From Candidatus Nitrosocosmicus agrestis (lineage in GTDB: Archaea > Thermoproteota > Nitrososphaeria > Nitrososphaerales > Nitrososphaeraceae), in contig NZ_VUYS01000015.1 in the NCBI RefSeq assembly GCF_008389435.1, forward strand, positions 1-64,000: a stretch of DNA of 64,000 nt, written 5' to 3'. Under the pieces are notes generated by a model, which had not been told where the DNA came from, did no database searches, and saw only the letters and a program-made list of their open reading frames with translations. This document shows, one piece after another, positions 19,435-30,000 of the stretch. Made by a program: the position numbers and the translations under genes. Within the stretch, counting starts at the first letter, position 1. Each line of letters opens with the position of its first letter.

Positions 19435-19968
19435 ATGAAGAGTAAATTCAAAAAATCACTGTTGGGTCAAGTTCTGACAGTTTTTGGAGTTATAATTATG
19501 TATGTATTAGTGCCTACTGCACATGCTCAGTCCAACTATACAATCCAGGTTTCAAAAGCAACTGAAGGAGATTTCACAATTAGTGACGGAGCTAGTTATA
19601 TTGGTACATACTTTGATACCACTTATTCTATGACAGGCACTGCAGATGACTTTATAAACGCTAAGTCGGCACTAATAAGCACAATTCTTGACGACTTTAG
19701 TAAATCAAATACTATAGGGTACATTAAAACAAATAGTACAGATGATCTAACAATAAATAATAATTCAACAGCAATTGCCAATCCGTTTGCAAGTAAAGAG
19801 CAAATCAATGATAAGATAGAATCCGTATTAACGTATGCACTAGACAAGATAGAACACCCAGTTGGAATTACTCCTCCTTCAATAGGTGATTCAAGAGAAA
19901 TCAGATGCAACTTTAGTAACATATTAAACAACTTTTGGTGTGATATTCCGACTTTTGTAATTAAATGA
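19435..19968 (+). CDS. Secreted protein, unknown function
   Basis: 177 residues from ATG 19435. Signal peptide MKSKFKKSLLGQVLTVFGVI with cleavage near AHAQ (residue 32). The mature part opens with strands (NYTIQVSKA, DGASYIGTYF), has an Asn/Thr-rich middle with likely glycosylation sites, and a C-terminal cysteine pair (REIRC and FWC) that could form a disulphide. No family recognised. Two cysteines only, both near the end, fit an exported domain. Confidence 0.7.
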   Translation: MKSKFKKSLLGQVLTVFGVIIMYVLVPTAHAQSNYTIQVSKATEGDFTISDGASYIGTYFDTTYSMTGTADDFINAKSALISTILDDFSKSNTIGYIKTNSTDDLTINNNSTAIANPFASKEQINDKIESVLTYALDKIEHPVGITPPSIGDSREIRCNFSNILNNFWCDIPTFVIK

Positions 19969-20360
19969 GGAATGTAAACCATTGGAAGCAGGAGATTCTA
20001 TCACTATTTTTTTAACATTTTGACATATAGAAGTCTTAAATAACAGATTAATAACATGTCACCAAGCGAATAGAAAAGATAAAGACTAAAAGTATCTTTT
20101 AATCCATTATCTTCGAGTATCAGATTTACTGATTTTGAACTTCTAGAAAAAGAGGATAACGAACAGTCGATATATCTGTTAGGCATCAATAGATGATTTA
20201 ACTTATTGAGGTATAGTCTTGATACAACTCAAGTATTCCAATATTCTGTTCGACATCTAGATCTAAGGATTATTGTAAAAGGGTGTTTTTTAGTTTCCCT
20301 GTTGAAAATAAAATTCCTGCCAAACTGTACAAAGTTTATGGCTGAAAAAAGCCTACATTC
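19969..20360. other. Spacer between convergent genes
   Basis: About 390 bases. A 61-codon minus frame exists but has no features; nothing else seen. Confidence 0.5.
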
Positions 20361-21278
20361 TTACCTAATTCTAAGTGTTTGAATTGCATTGTCTATATTT
20401 GACTGAAAGCTAGATAGCGAAGCCGACTCTAACTGGTTGGTTGCAGAATATTCACTAGATAATACTAACTGAAGAACATAAATCGTGGTAGGTGATTCAT
20501 ATTTGTAAGACTTTATAATTTCATCATGACCAAAATCAATACTACCTGGAGTAAGATCGTTATCAGATGTTGAACAATTCAACGTAGAAACCTGAAAGTT
20601 TTTGTCAGCTATTGTAGAAGTGGAATTTGGTTCTAATTCAGTACAAGTGGTTGAAAGAGTCGAAGGTTCCCCTCCCAGTAGGAATGTCCTTTGTCTTTCG
20701 TTCAGATCTCCTCTGTCTTGTATTATTAGATTCATAATTGGAAGTATTTCATTTTGAGATAGAGTATTTAACCGTGTAAAAAAATCCTCGGTTTTTGCTG
20801 GAAGTATAGTCAGAATTAAACCATTGTAACCGTTCATACTCTCTGTGGCATACCACCCATTTGGAATCATAAGTTCTGTTACACCATATTTGGAATTTGA
20901 ATACTTTCCACTCAAGTCTTTCCCGAATTTAGATTCAGTTCCAAAAGAATCCATCATGTTATTGTTGTTGTCGTTATCATCATTAGGATTAAAATTATTG
21001 GAAGTATCTTTATCAGCGTTTGAAGAATCGGAAAATGATGTGTTATCATCAACAGCGGCTAGCAAGATTTTCGGTTGATCATAATTTTTCAGATTAAAGT
21101 CAATATTGGAATTGATAAAATAAGATGAAGCCAATACCAAATTATCATTCAAATTGTACGCCATGAGTGCTATCAAAGAAAATCCAATGAAAATGAAAAC
21201 TTGATTAGCATAACAAAGATTGAATAAAGACTTGGTTGAAGCAGGGCCCTTTTTTCTCACTAAAGATAATAAAGGCAA
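20361..21278 (-). CDS. Membrane-anchored or secreted protein with PsbP-like domain
   Basis: 305 residues from ATG 21278. A basic start is followed by a hydrophobic segment at about 28-50, either signal peptide or anchor. Residues 85-115 are a low-complexity Asp/Asn/Ser linker (FNPNDDNDNNNN). The C-terminal domain, from about 125, opens with YSNSKYGVTELMIPNGWYATE, the usual start of PsbP-like domains in these archaea, and closes with a helix SSFQSNIDNAIQTLRI. Two cysteines (TTCTEL and TLNCST) may pair. Extracytoplasmic; these proteins are common and uncharacterised in Thaumarchaeota. Confidence 0.65.
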   Translation of the reverse strand: MPLLSLVRKKGPASTKSLFNLCYANQVFIFIGFSLIALMAYNLNDNLVLASSYFINSNIDFNLKNYDQPKILLAAVDDNTSFSDSSNADKDTSNNFNPNDDNDNNNNMMDSFGTESKFGKDLSGKYSNSKYGVTELMIPNGWYATESMNGYNGLILTILPAKTEDFFTRLNTLSQNEILPIMNLIIQDRGDLNERQRTFLLGGEPSTLSTTCTELEPNSTSTIADKNFQVSTLNCSTSDNDLTPGSIDFGHDEIIKSYKYESPTTIYVLQLVLSSEYSATNQLESASLSSFQSNIDNAIQTLRIR

Positions 21279-21835
21279 TGGTTATTAAAGATTGTCTTTA
21301 AGACAATTGAGAAAACTCCATTACTTGCAAGAGAATCATTTAAACCTAGTTTTTATGATAACAAAAGATAGATTCACAAGATACATCCGTGTCATTACTT
21401 CTGAAATCACAATCTTTACTTTCTACTAGAATAAACAAAAATAAGTACAATTTTTAATCTTACCCGATCATATGAATTAAATTGATTAAATAAAATTGAG
21501 TATAACAAAAGATTCTGAATAAATGACTGCTTCTAACTTGACTTCAATTTTTACTCAAAGGTAGAAAGAATAAAGCAATTGCCCGAATCATGTTTCTCTT
21601 GCTTTTCACTTTAAGTTTTCATATTCAGCAAGACACTATCATTGGAAAGAGAGAAATCTCTTTTTGATTAATAGACATCTACCATAATAACTTCGAAGAG
21701 TGTGGGAATACAATCGACAATTGTTTATTTTTAGTACATGATTTACGATTTTTGGCGCTGATAGTGACTAGTAAATACTATTATCCCTAATGAATGTGTG
21801 GATAAAGGCAAAATACCTGATCTTGTACTCCTTCA
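21279..21835. other. Spacer
   Basis: About 560 bases, AT-rich. No gene or structure that I can support. Confidence 0.5.
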
Positions 21836-22291
21836 TCATTCCCAAGGAAAGACAATCCATTTTTCATGATTCAGGATTCTTCCTGTGAATACTCTTGGCC
21901 TATTTTCAATAATGTTATCAAACCTCTTCATTAAAAAGGCATAGTCGCAATGAAAATGGCGCAGTGCATTGTATACCTTAGTGAAAATATCCCCTGTATC
22001 ATAAATATCATCAACAACTAGATATTCTTTAGTGACATCAAGAGTAGGCATCTCATTTGGAAGTAACTTCTTGTATCTAACCGGGATAAACTGTATATGA
22101 TCAATACCAAGTTCTTGCGCGATCAATCTTGCAGGAATAATCCCCCCATTCGTAATCCCCAATATTATATCATATTTTTTTTTGGATCTTTGCACTTTGT
22201 CTACGACAATTTTTGTAAGAAGGCTAATATCCTCCCAATTACAATATTCCTTGATAGAGGTGTTTTCGCTAGTCCTCGGATTGTATTTCAA
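21836..22291 (-). CDS. Phosphoribosyltransferase-family protein
   Basis: 151 residues from TTG 22291. The PRPP loop is LVVDDIYDTGD (residues 91-101), with the two acidic residues and the TG needed for pyrophosphate binding; the upstream loop ITNGGIIPARL (46-56) is the second conserved element of type I PRTases. The size and the VFPWE ending match the COG2236-like group related to xanthine-guanine phosphoribosyltransferase. It would transfer phosphoribose to a purine or related base in the cytoplasm; exact base unknown. It stands alone. Confidence 0.85.
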   Translation of the reverse strand: MKYNPRTSENTSIKEYCNWEDISLLTKIVVDKVQRSKKKYDIILGITNGGIIPARLIAQELGIDHIQFIPVRYKKLLPNEMPTLDVTKEYLVVDDIYDTGDIFTKVYNALRHFHCDYAFLMKRFDNIIENRPRVFTGRILNHEKWIVFPWE

Positions 22292-23697
22292 ATTAGTATT
22301 ATGAGGATAATAGCAAGGACAACAATATTAACAATCACATATCAATATATCCGAATTTAAAGTGGTTGCCTTATGAATAACCAGACAGGAAAGTTATTTG
22401 AAAAACGAGATCATTTGGTTCTCATAATTGTAATCAATAACTTATTGCAAAAGGCAGAATATAATGAAAAAATTAATGCAAATCTGCAATTAATAAAAAC
22501 TATTGCTAATTTATAATTATGGTATTAATATCAATTTGGAAAATAATATCTCTTTTTAGTTTTAGAACAAACTACATATGTTTAAGAGGTTGTACTATAA
22601 GTGACCGGTATGATATAGAGAGGCTATTTTTAGGTATCTTTATTGATTTAGCAACTATTAAAATAATAAATACGTGAGAAATGCTAACAAAATACCTATA
22701 AGCATTAAATTTTGATAAAACAACAACAATACTGATTCAGGTGTAAATCTGCATATACTTTCAAAGATAACAAGAAATATTAAGATAATATTAAAATTTA
22801 ATTAAAATTATAGTCAGACATAAATGAAATAACTGAATAAATCTTACTTTAAGATGTAAAAGAAAATATGCTTTAGATTGTTGACAACTAGTCTATTGGT
22901 GTTCAGATCCCGTCAGTAATCATCAGTTGTAATCCAACTATCCTGTTTTGATTCTTTCTAGGGATTAGATTTTCCCTATAAAGGCAGAAATCTGGTAAAG
23001 CAGACTATAGTAAATCCTTTTATATACACCATCACAACATCAACTCCATTAAAACCAAATACATATAATCCTAAAATATCACTAGATCGACTGATGGGAT
23101 ACAAAGCAGATTAATACTAAGATATTGACAAAATCTTTTTTAAACTTTCAAGACAAGATTAAGATCAAAATCCACTTGTTAATTTCGAATCAATTTGTTT
23201 GAAAGAGTCAAAAAAGATGCGGTTGTTCTGATCTTTACCCGGCTTAATTTCATTTTTAAGTCAAAAAACTCCAATCTCAGGTTTCAAGTATTTTTTCTGT
23301 TTAGTCGTTTGATAGATCTCCATTTAAAATGGTACAATAAATAATTTTGAATAAATCGCTCTAACCGTACCATGGTATAAGGTCAAATGTATTTTGAGCA
23401 TATTGAGAATAGAAACTACAAGAACTGATTTTGATAATGTTTTTTTGATCGGATTAACTGAGTAAACTATTTTATAGGCTTTGATTTAACCTGCTTAAAT
23501 TGCTCCTGTATAATATAATGGATAAGTTATTTAAGCAATAAGAATATGGTTAAGATTTATGAGATCGTATTCGCATTACCATCCACAAAACAATACATCG
23601 CACTAACGTTAGTCTTCTATCTTATCTTAAGATCATGAACTTGACTTAGTAACAGATATAGATCAACTTGATTGTGAGTTTAACTCATTGACTGCAA
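22292..23697. other. Very long spacer, 1.4 kb
   Basis: AT-rich without any credible gene in six frames. A small hairpin-like AGGGATTAGATTTTCCCT lies at about 22959-22976. No tRNA-like arms fold convincingly. Confidence 0.5.
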
Positions 23698-23847
23698 TAT
23701 AAAGGAGTTCAAAGTGGGTGTGTATGTTGTCGTAAGCATTTTCAATGTTTGAATTGCACGGCATCGATTTTTTGCAATGATTGCAAGTGGCTGATCAATA
23801 TCTTCCTCACAGCGATTTTATCTTCATTTTCAATATTGTCCCTATAA
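23698..23847 (+). pseudogene. Remnant of a Cys-rich zinc-binding membrane protein
   Basis: An open frame without start codon encodes SGCVCCRKHFQCLNCTASIF followed by CNDC and then a hydrophobic segment (LINIFLTAIL) ending at TAA 23845-23847. Seven cysteines in CxCC, CxxC and CxxC spacing plus a His look like a zinc ribbon in front of a membrane helix. Upstream of it the frame is closed by TGA. It is probably the surviving end of a lost gene. Confidence 0.4.
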
Positions 23848-24141
23848 TCAAGCCACCACCGATATCTAAGGACCCTATGGGTATCATCCATTTACCATCA
23901 TAGCATATTTGACGCTTTGACCAAGAATATCCACAGTATCTAAATTTAGGAAATCAATCGAATTGATGGCTATAGTACTCTCATTAGTGATTATAGCACA
24001 AAAGATACAAAAATAGTAAAAATAAATCCTAATATTTTCGTTAGTTACACATATGCTATTTTAACAACAAATTTGATAAATGATTCAATCAGATAAAACA
24101 ATCTCTTCAAAACATCATGTTCTTATATAATAATAAACTAC
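23848..24141. other. Spacer
   Basis: Just under 300 bases between the Cys-rich remnant and the propeller gene. No gene seen. Confidence 0.4.
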
Positions 24142-26070
24142 TCATTTTTTTGTCTCCGATATCTTGTTCATAAGTATATTGTAGTGCAGTTCCGTTAACT
24201 TACCCTTAGAATAAGCATCCCGAATATCTCGTATTAATTTTATTTTATGGGAAAGATTCATTTCTTTACTATCATCCATGGCATCGATTTTTTTGGCAAA
24301 GATTTCCTGATAGAGTATGGATAACTCTTCTTTCAGATATGCATAATGAATTTGATTTATCTTGCCTTTTGAAAATGAATCAGAGAGATCATCTTTTAGT
24401 TGATTAAGTAATTCAATATCAGAATCATCCCGTTTACCTGCTTTGTAGAGAGACTTTATTTTATTATGATGAAGACTAGATTTTCTTATATCGGATTTTG
24501 ATTTCACCCATCCTATTATGTTTGGAATAGACCATCCGATAACAGTCGAAACAAGGATACCGTACAAAGGAATCCAGTATTGTGCAGGAATTGGGTCGGG
24601 CAGTTCTTTGAAAGTTGCGGTGAATGTACCATATTGAGTCAAGCAAAAAGATGTTTTTGCAGCATCATTAAAAATTTGCAAAGTTTTTTGTATTGGACTC
24701 AATATAAAATCAAAAAAACCATGAGAACCTTCAATACATGGTTTCATTGGTCTCGTAATATTTAAGCCAATATTCTCACTCCAACCTACAAATTCAAAGC
24801 CATTATTTGCCTGTGCTAAACACGTTATTCCAGGTTCTTCATACAAATATTGATTTAAAGGATATTCAATTTTATCATCACCGCACAGGACCCTACCAGA
24901 ATTAAACGGAAAGACATTAAAGTTAATTCCAACAGCAACTTTGTGTTTGGGACCGTGAATTGCAAAAAGACTATCTGACTCCTCAGAGGTTAAATAAACA
25001 ATGTTAGAATTCTCGTTGACCTCAATGTTTGATAGCGACTCAGATAAGCCAATAGTAGTCAAGTTATTTGTTTTTTCGTCCAGTGAGTAGAGACCATACT
25101 CAGACAATATGTATACCTTGTTGATATTCTCATTAATTTCTAATTCTAATGGTGACAACGGTAAAGGAATTACCATGTCTATTCTGGCATTTGCAGTCCC
25201 ATTCATAATTGAAATGTCATGGTCAGAGATTATGTATACCAAGTTATTACTTTCATCAACCTCCAGTGCACGTGGCTTGTTTTTTAACTCGATGCCCAAC
25301 AACTGACTATTATTATTTTGTTTGTAAAAATCATCCTCGGTAATTATGTAAACAGAATGATCATTTTCATTGACCTCTATATCGAGTGGTTCCTTTTTAT
25401 CTGGAATAGACAAATTTTGTAATAGTTGTAAATCATTATTAAAAACGAGTAATTCAGGAGGATCTTGATTAATTATATAGACTCTTTTTGCAATTTCATC
25501 TACCGCAATTTTAGAATAGTTTGCATCCACATCATATCGCTTGATCGGATCGATGGATAATGGATAGGAACCATTATCATCAATCAGCATCACACCATTT
25601 TTATTCACTAGATATAACAAGCTTTCTTTTTCATTGACCTCTATATCGAGTGGTTCTTGGTCTAATGATAAAGTTTGTAGTAACTTGTCGGTTCTTCCAT
25701 CAATTATAGAGACAGTCTTTGATGGAGATTTTCCAGAAATGTAAACATGATGAATTTTATCATTCACTTCTACGTCGTGAGGTATTGTGTTGATAAAAAC
25801 TTCTTTTAAGGTTCCCGAATTACTATCCAATATAGAAATGGAATTAGAACGTTCGTTGGATACATATACTTTGTTTAAAAATTTATCAACCTTTACTTCA
25901 TTTGGCTCAAGTCCTACTTCTAATCGAGGATTGGTTACATGGTATTTTTCATTTATACTCTCAAGAGTTTGTCCAAGCACATTACCATTATTACTAAAAA
26001 GTAACAGACTGTACAACATAATTATAAACAATAGAAAAATGGTAAACAAGATAATGACACCCCTCATCAT
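24142..26070 (-). CDS. Membrane-anchored YVTN-type beta-propeller with cytoplasmic helical repeats
   Basis: 642 residues from ATG 26070. An N-terminal hydrophobic segment (about 6-27) exports the protein. Residues 45-375 hold about eight repeats with the pattern (I/L)EVNE....VYI(I/L)xE, a YVTN/NHL-like propeller. Residues 375-500 form another exported domain with cysteines (VLCGDD, GITCLAQ, KPCIEG, SFCLTQ), two likely disulphides. A transmembrane helix follows at about 507-530. The cytoplasmic tail has two matched units, DSFSKGKINQIHYAYL and DAYSKGKLTELHYNIL, similar to short SHOCT-like oligomerisation motifs. It is likely a cell-surface binding or sensing protein. Confidence 0.75.
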   Translation of the reverse strand: MMRGVIILFTIFLLFIIMLYSLLLFSNNGNVLGQTLESINEKYHVTNPRLEVGLEPNEVKVDKFLNKVYVSNERSNSISILDSNSGTLKEVFINTIPHDVEVNDKIHHVYISGKSPSKTVSIIDGRTDKLLQTLSLDQEPLDIEVNEKESLLYLVNKNGVMLIDDNGSYPLSIDPIKRYDVDANYSKIAVDEIAKRVYIINQDPPELLVFNNDLQLLQNLSIPDKKEPLDIEVNENDHSVYIITEDDFYKQNNNSQLLGIELKNKPRALEVDESNNLVYIISDHDISIMNGTANARIDMVIPLPLSPLELEINENINKVYILSEYGLYSLDEKTNNLTTIGLSESLSNIEVNENSNIVYLTSEESDSLFAIHGPKHKVAVGINFNVFPFNSGRVLCGDDKIEYPLNQYLYEEPGITCLAQANNGFEFVGWSENIGLNITRPMKPCIEGSHGFFDFILSPIQKTLQIFNDAAKTSFCLTQYGTFTATFKELPDPIPAQYWIPLYGILVSTVIGWSIPNIIGWVKSKSDIRKSSLHHNKIKSLYKAGKRDDSDIELLNQLKDDLSDSFSKGKINQIHYAYLKEELSILYQEIFAKKIDAMDDSKEMNLSHKIKLIRDIRDAYSKGKLTELHYNILMNKISETKK

Positions 26071-26513
26071 CCCATCCTAAATCAGGTCACCAAGTGACAG
26101 AATATTTCATAAAACATCCAAATTCCCTTCAAGCATACGGATTATTTATATCTTTTGCTATATTGAATGTAAATGCCTCTATTATGCCAATAAAGGAATA
26201 GAATATTGATAGTCTAATGGGCGAAATTAAGGTGAAACATCATATTTGGAGTTAAGAAGAGACAACATAGAAGTTATATTATCCCTCTTCAAGATGGAGA
26301 TAGGTTATTTATTATACAATGGTCAGAAAGAATTAGAGAAATAACCATATGCCCCTATAACATAGTAATAACGTTTTTTCTATACACATATAACAATTAT
26401 CCCAGGGTTATAGAAGTTGAGGGTTATAGTTAATAGGAATGAATAAATGATAAAGGGATGGACTGGTCAAATATATTAGCCTAATTCTCCAAATCAGTCA
26501 CAAAAAAGTGAGA
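26071..26513. other. Spacer
   Basis: About 440 bases upstream of the propeller gene. No gene seen. Confidence 0.5.
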
Positions 26514-27092
26514 TTATTTTTTAGGCAATAGATCCTTAATATGCCACATTGCAAAAACCCCCTTTCCCGCGGTTGGATCTATATATGATTCATATACTCC
26601 CACAATACTTTTAAGAGAGGCTAGGTTGCCTGTAGCGTTAGCATTAAAAAATGCAGCCCCTAGACTTGTTCGAATACCTTCTTCAGTGGTATTAGTTATT
26701 GCCTCAAAAGTATAACTTGCATTACCATTTTGAGAAGTAAAAAGTGCTCTACCTGTAAGGAAATTGGTACCATCATCCCTCGGTATTTCACTACCACTTC
26801 CAGAGGCAGCTATCTGCAAGTTATTCAAGGTTCCATTGCCCCTAAAAGAATACTCAGAACTGGTGATAGTACTTATATTTTCAGATCCTAGATCTTGACT
26901 TTTTGGAAAGTCAAATTTTTCAGTATAAAAAGGGTTACCAAGAGTCATATTAGCATTTTTCACATCAATAATATCCAAAATACTATTCTGGTTTTGTTGT
27001 TGAGAATAACCTATATTTCCTAATGAAAGTACATAAACTATTGTTACCATCATTACAATAAATGGTAAACCTGCTTCTTGTTTTTTCATCAT
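26514..27092 (-). CDS. Secreted protein, unknown function
   Basis: 192 residues from ATG 27092 (ATG 27089 is next to it). The longer frame is rejected because a minus-strand TATA box at 27111-27120 places the transcript start at these codons and because MMKKQEAGLPFIVMM starts a proper signal peptide ending near GYSQ. The mature part is a beta-rich domain: EYSFRGNGTLNNLQI, GRALFTSQNGNASYTFEAI, and a closing KGVFAMWHIKDL. These strand patterns suggest a barrel or jelly roll. I do not recognise the family. Confidence 0.7.
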   Translation of the reverse strand: MMKKQEAGLPFIVMMVTIVYVLSLGNIGYSQQQNQNSILDIIDVKNANMTLGNPFYTEKFDFPKSQDLGSENISTITSSEYSFRGNGTLNNLQIAASGSGSEIPRDDGTNFLTGRALFTSQNGNASYTFEAITNTTEEGIRTSLGAAFFNANATGNLASLKSIVGVYESYIDPTAGKGVFAMWHIKDLLPKK

Positions 27093-27110
27093 CAAAATGT
27101 AATATTTAAG

Positions 27111-27120
27111 ATATATAAAA
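27111..27120 (-). promoter_or_regulatory. TATA box
   Basis: TTTTATATAT on the minus strand, about 26 bases from ATG 27092/27089; decides the start of that gene. Confidence 0.5.
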
Positions 27121-27298
27121 ATGGATGTGTAATTCGGATATACCAATCGATTAATTTTTTCCATATTTACTTTACCACCTTTCTTCCAGGTTTGCCTCGG
27201 TATTATTATTTTGAATTAAAGTAATTTATGTATGGATACAAGAATTGATTGTTTATGTCATGTCGAACAGGTTCTACATTAGTTCCAAAATGACCATA

Positions 27299-27775
27299 CT
27301 ATTCTTTCATATGGGCAACTGATAAAGGCCTTAAGACTAAATCTAATCTCGTTCTTCTAAGTGATGCTTCTGCTCCACTAACTACTTGTAAAAAGTATAT
27401 CAGAGGAAATGCAGGTCTTGTTTCCTCTAAGTATACTGACTAGGGCGGCAGATATTTCTTTTGCAGGACTTAGATAATCTGCCTTTGAATCCGGGGACGA
27501 ATAGGAAGGCAAACTTGAGATAAAATATTGAAAGTTTGTTTCATGCGATCCCTTCCAGTGTATTCTATTCTCCTAATCTTGGTATTGTGAAATCAAAAAT
27601 TTATTTCCAAATACTGTCACTGTATCTTGTATTCACAACACCAATTAGAATTAAACTCATGGATTCCATCGCCAATTCCAAACCATTTCCCAATTATACT
27701 TGCATTAGTTAGATCACAGTCATTAAATAATAGATTTGAAGTTATCAGGATTAGCACAACACTAGGGAAAATCAT
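27299..27775 (-). pseudogene. Decayed secreted protein gene
   Basis: From ATG 27775 a hydrophobic leader (MIFPSVVLILITSNLLF) leads into NASIIGKWFGIGDGIHEF and NWCCEY. Then the coding sense continues in other frames: DSIWK, IFDFTIPRLGE, HWKGSHETNFQYFISSLP, KEISAALVSILRGN, and ETRPAFPLIYFLQVVSGAEA up to VAHMKE and TAG at 27299. At least three frame changes and internal stops are needed, so this is a dead gene. The family is not recognised; a secreted or lipoprotein-like origin is likely. Confidence 0.55.
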
Positions 27776-28207
27776 TTGAACTATTAAATAAAAGAGATAA
27801 ATTTTAGAGATTTTGAAAAAAACAAATAAAAATATTATCTCTTTTTTTTATGATCAATGTCCAATGCCTAATCATCATAGTATAGCCTATTTACTGATTG
27901 AATGATCCAAGAAGACATACCCATATCTATCAAAAAAAATTTCTTGGGTTGAGATCATCGTTGCATTGGTCCGAAAATAATCGAGTATAGATCGTAATAT
28001 TGGCCCTATGACAATTAGAATAATTCAAATTTTTCGAGCATAGGATTCCAAATGAGCAGTAATGGTTTGTTGATGGCATATTAGATAATTTATAATCAAT
28101 CCTACAAACGTTATCAGAATTATTTACTCATATTCATTTTAGGTCATAAAGCTTATCTTTAACTTATCCCTTTTCACATAACAAACATTAGTAGATTAGT
28201 TAGTAAG
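27776..28207. other. Spacer
   Basis: About 430 bases, AT-rich. No gene seen. Confidence 0.5.
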
Positions 28208-28582
28208 TCATCCATCCAACGTGGCCGAAAATGCAACAAATACTGGCACATTCCAGTTACCGTTTTGAGATGGTGGCGGACTTAAGAGGAATGATACTTC
28301 AGATACTACAACGTTATTGTTTTGAAATGCAGTCAAAAGGTTATTACACACTTCATTATCTGAACTTAGAAATACTACTGTACTTGGAGGAGTATCTGCA
28401 AGTTGTATGCTTGCACTGCATCCTTGTGCATTTTGAAATTGATAGTTCTCAATACTAATTACATGACCACCAAGTATTCCACTAAGCTGAGCAAAAGAAA
28501 TATCGGAATAGTTTGACGTTAAGAACACGAATGTCAATAAACAGAATCCTATGCCAAATTTCAGAAAAAACTTGGAATTCAT
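28208..28582 (-). CDS. Small secreted protein, unknown function
   Basis: 124 residues from ATG 28582, preferred over a start 78 bases upstream because it opens a clean signal peptide (MNSKFFLKFGIGFCLLTFVF, cleavage near SFAQ). The mature part has two cysteines (QGCSAS and EVCNNL), likely a disulphide, in a beta-rich domain with a Pro/Ser loop (LLSPPPSQNG) and a closing VFVAFSATLDG strand. Exported; unknown role. Confidence 0.7.
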   Translation of the reverse strand: MNSKFFLKFGIGFCLLTFVFLTSNYSDISFAQLSGILGGHVISIENYQFQNAQGCSASIQLADTPPSTVVFLSSDNEVCNNLLTAFQNNNVVVSEVSFLLSPPPSQNGNWNVPVFVAFSATLDG

Positions 28583-29420
28583 AAATACTATGACTTCTAA
28601 TCCTGTAATATTTAAAGATATTATTACGCCGATCCTGATAATAATCCTATTCTTTGTCACTAGATGAATTTTTGAATAATAAAGAATTTGATATTTGATC
28701 TTATAGAATAAATCATGAATTTGCTCGAAAAGGGTCGATGAGATACTTCAATCAAAGGTATAGAGTTTTCCGTTACTAGTTTTATTACAATCGTAGAAAA
28801 AAGTCGGGATTTCTTCATTTGTAAAGTTTCAATAAACCTTAAATTGTGTTTCAAAGCCCATTTCCTTTGGTATACCTCCCCTCACCATTTAAAATCAGCA
28901 CCACGATTGCCTTCCTTATACCGCACTTATATCACCATGATGTATGTAGCAATCGCCACATGTTCTAATCATTTGATGAGATTATGTAGCAGTATAACTT
29001 GTGAACAGTCTATCTTATCCGACTTCAAGAATCATACTCCGATATCATCAACAATACATATCTTTGAACTTCGTGCGATACTTTTTGAAACAATTGATAT
29101 ATCAAGGACTAATTGCTCATACGACGAAATCATTTGTTATCAATTTGCTTTTCAGGATCTTAATCCATAGATCATTGACAGAATGCTACTTTTTTGTTTA
29201 GTTTAGATCTCTCCAAAATGCTTTGATTTATTGTGATTAATTGACAATATCGTTGTGGTATTTAAACAAGCTATTGTTATTTAGGCTTTAGAATCATCTT
29301 ATGGATCGAATTTATTTTCCAACGATAATCATATATTGTTTTAAAGCACGTCAATAATATTTTCCTGAATGTGTTCTAAATCTCAATTGGAGAATTTATT
29401 AGCCTGAATGATTTTTTTCG
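28583..29420. other. Spacer of about 0.8 kb
   Basis: Two overlapping plus-strand frames of 66-108 codons around 28844-29201 are open, but neither has protein-like composition, promoter or signal. I see no supported gene. Confidence 0.45.
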
Positions 29421-29567
29421 TCAGTAGAATCGAAAATCAATATGATCTTCAATTCCATATACATTTTGAAGTTGATAATTAGAATAACCAGGTTTTGAGT
29501 AATACGTTGTTTCATATGGTTTTATATCTATTATTAATTGGGAATTAATAATAGAGTCATAATGCAT
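29421..29567 (-). CDS. Possible small gene, perhaps frameshifted at its start
   Basis: 48 codons from ATG 29567 with credible text (MHYDSIINSQLIIDIKPYE, then YYSKPGYSNYQLQNV and EDHIDFRFY). A TATA box at about 29611-29622 on the same strand would start the transcript near 29591. Adding one A to the A4 run just upstream would instead join it to ATG 29608 (MDGSLNLK). Unknown function. Confidence 0.35.
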   Translation of the reverse strand: MHYDSIINSQLIIDIKPYETTYYSKPGYSNYQLQNVYGIEDHIDFRFY

Positions 29568-29608
29568 AGATATTACTGCAGTATTTTAAGATTTAGACTT
29601 CCATCCAT

Positions 29609-30000
29609 TAATTTATTTATAAAATCTCACGGTGATGATAAAAGTGAAAGAAGGAAAAAAGGATATGAACCTACTTTTCCGAGCTTTACAATAAATAAGC
29701 AGTTAACCTAAATGAAATATTTTACATAATTCTTGTATCTGGCAATAAAACTTGCAATAAACACTGCATAATTGAGATCACCTTTTCATCCGGAAAAGAG
29801 TCACAAACCTTTACACAAACATGAAAACTAATACATCCGAATCAAAGTGATCAAAGGTATTTTTCCTTTAGATACAGAAAAAAAATACAGAAGGAAAAAA
29901 GGACACTGCGTTACAAATTAAAAATGGTAATCATATTTTCGGTATGTCGGACTTTCCAATATAATGAATCAGAAATCACAGTTACATCATTCACAAGTAT
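29609..30000. other. Spacer
   Basis: About 390 bases before the serine-hydrolase remnant. It could once have held its catalytic N-terminal half, but I see no SxxK segment. Confidence 0.4.

Noticed and set aside
20004-20189. 61-codon minus-strand frame
   Set aside because: No signal, domain or promoter; chance frame in a spacer.
22895-22915. GTTCAGATCCCG, like a tRNA T-arm
   Set aside because: The upstream 60 bases do not fold into the rest of a tRNA.
28844-29201. Two overlapping plus-strand frames of 66-108 codons
   Set aside because: Overlap each other in different frames, no recognisable text, signal or promoter.
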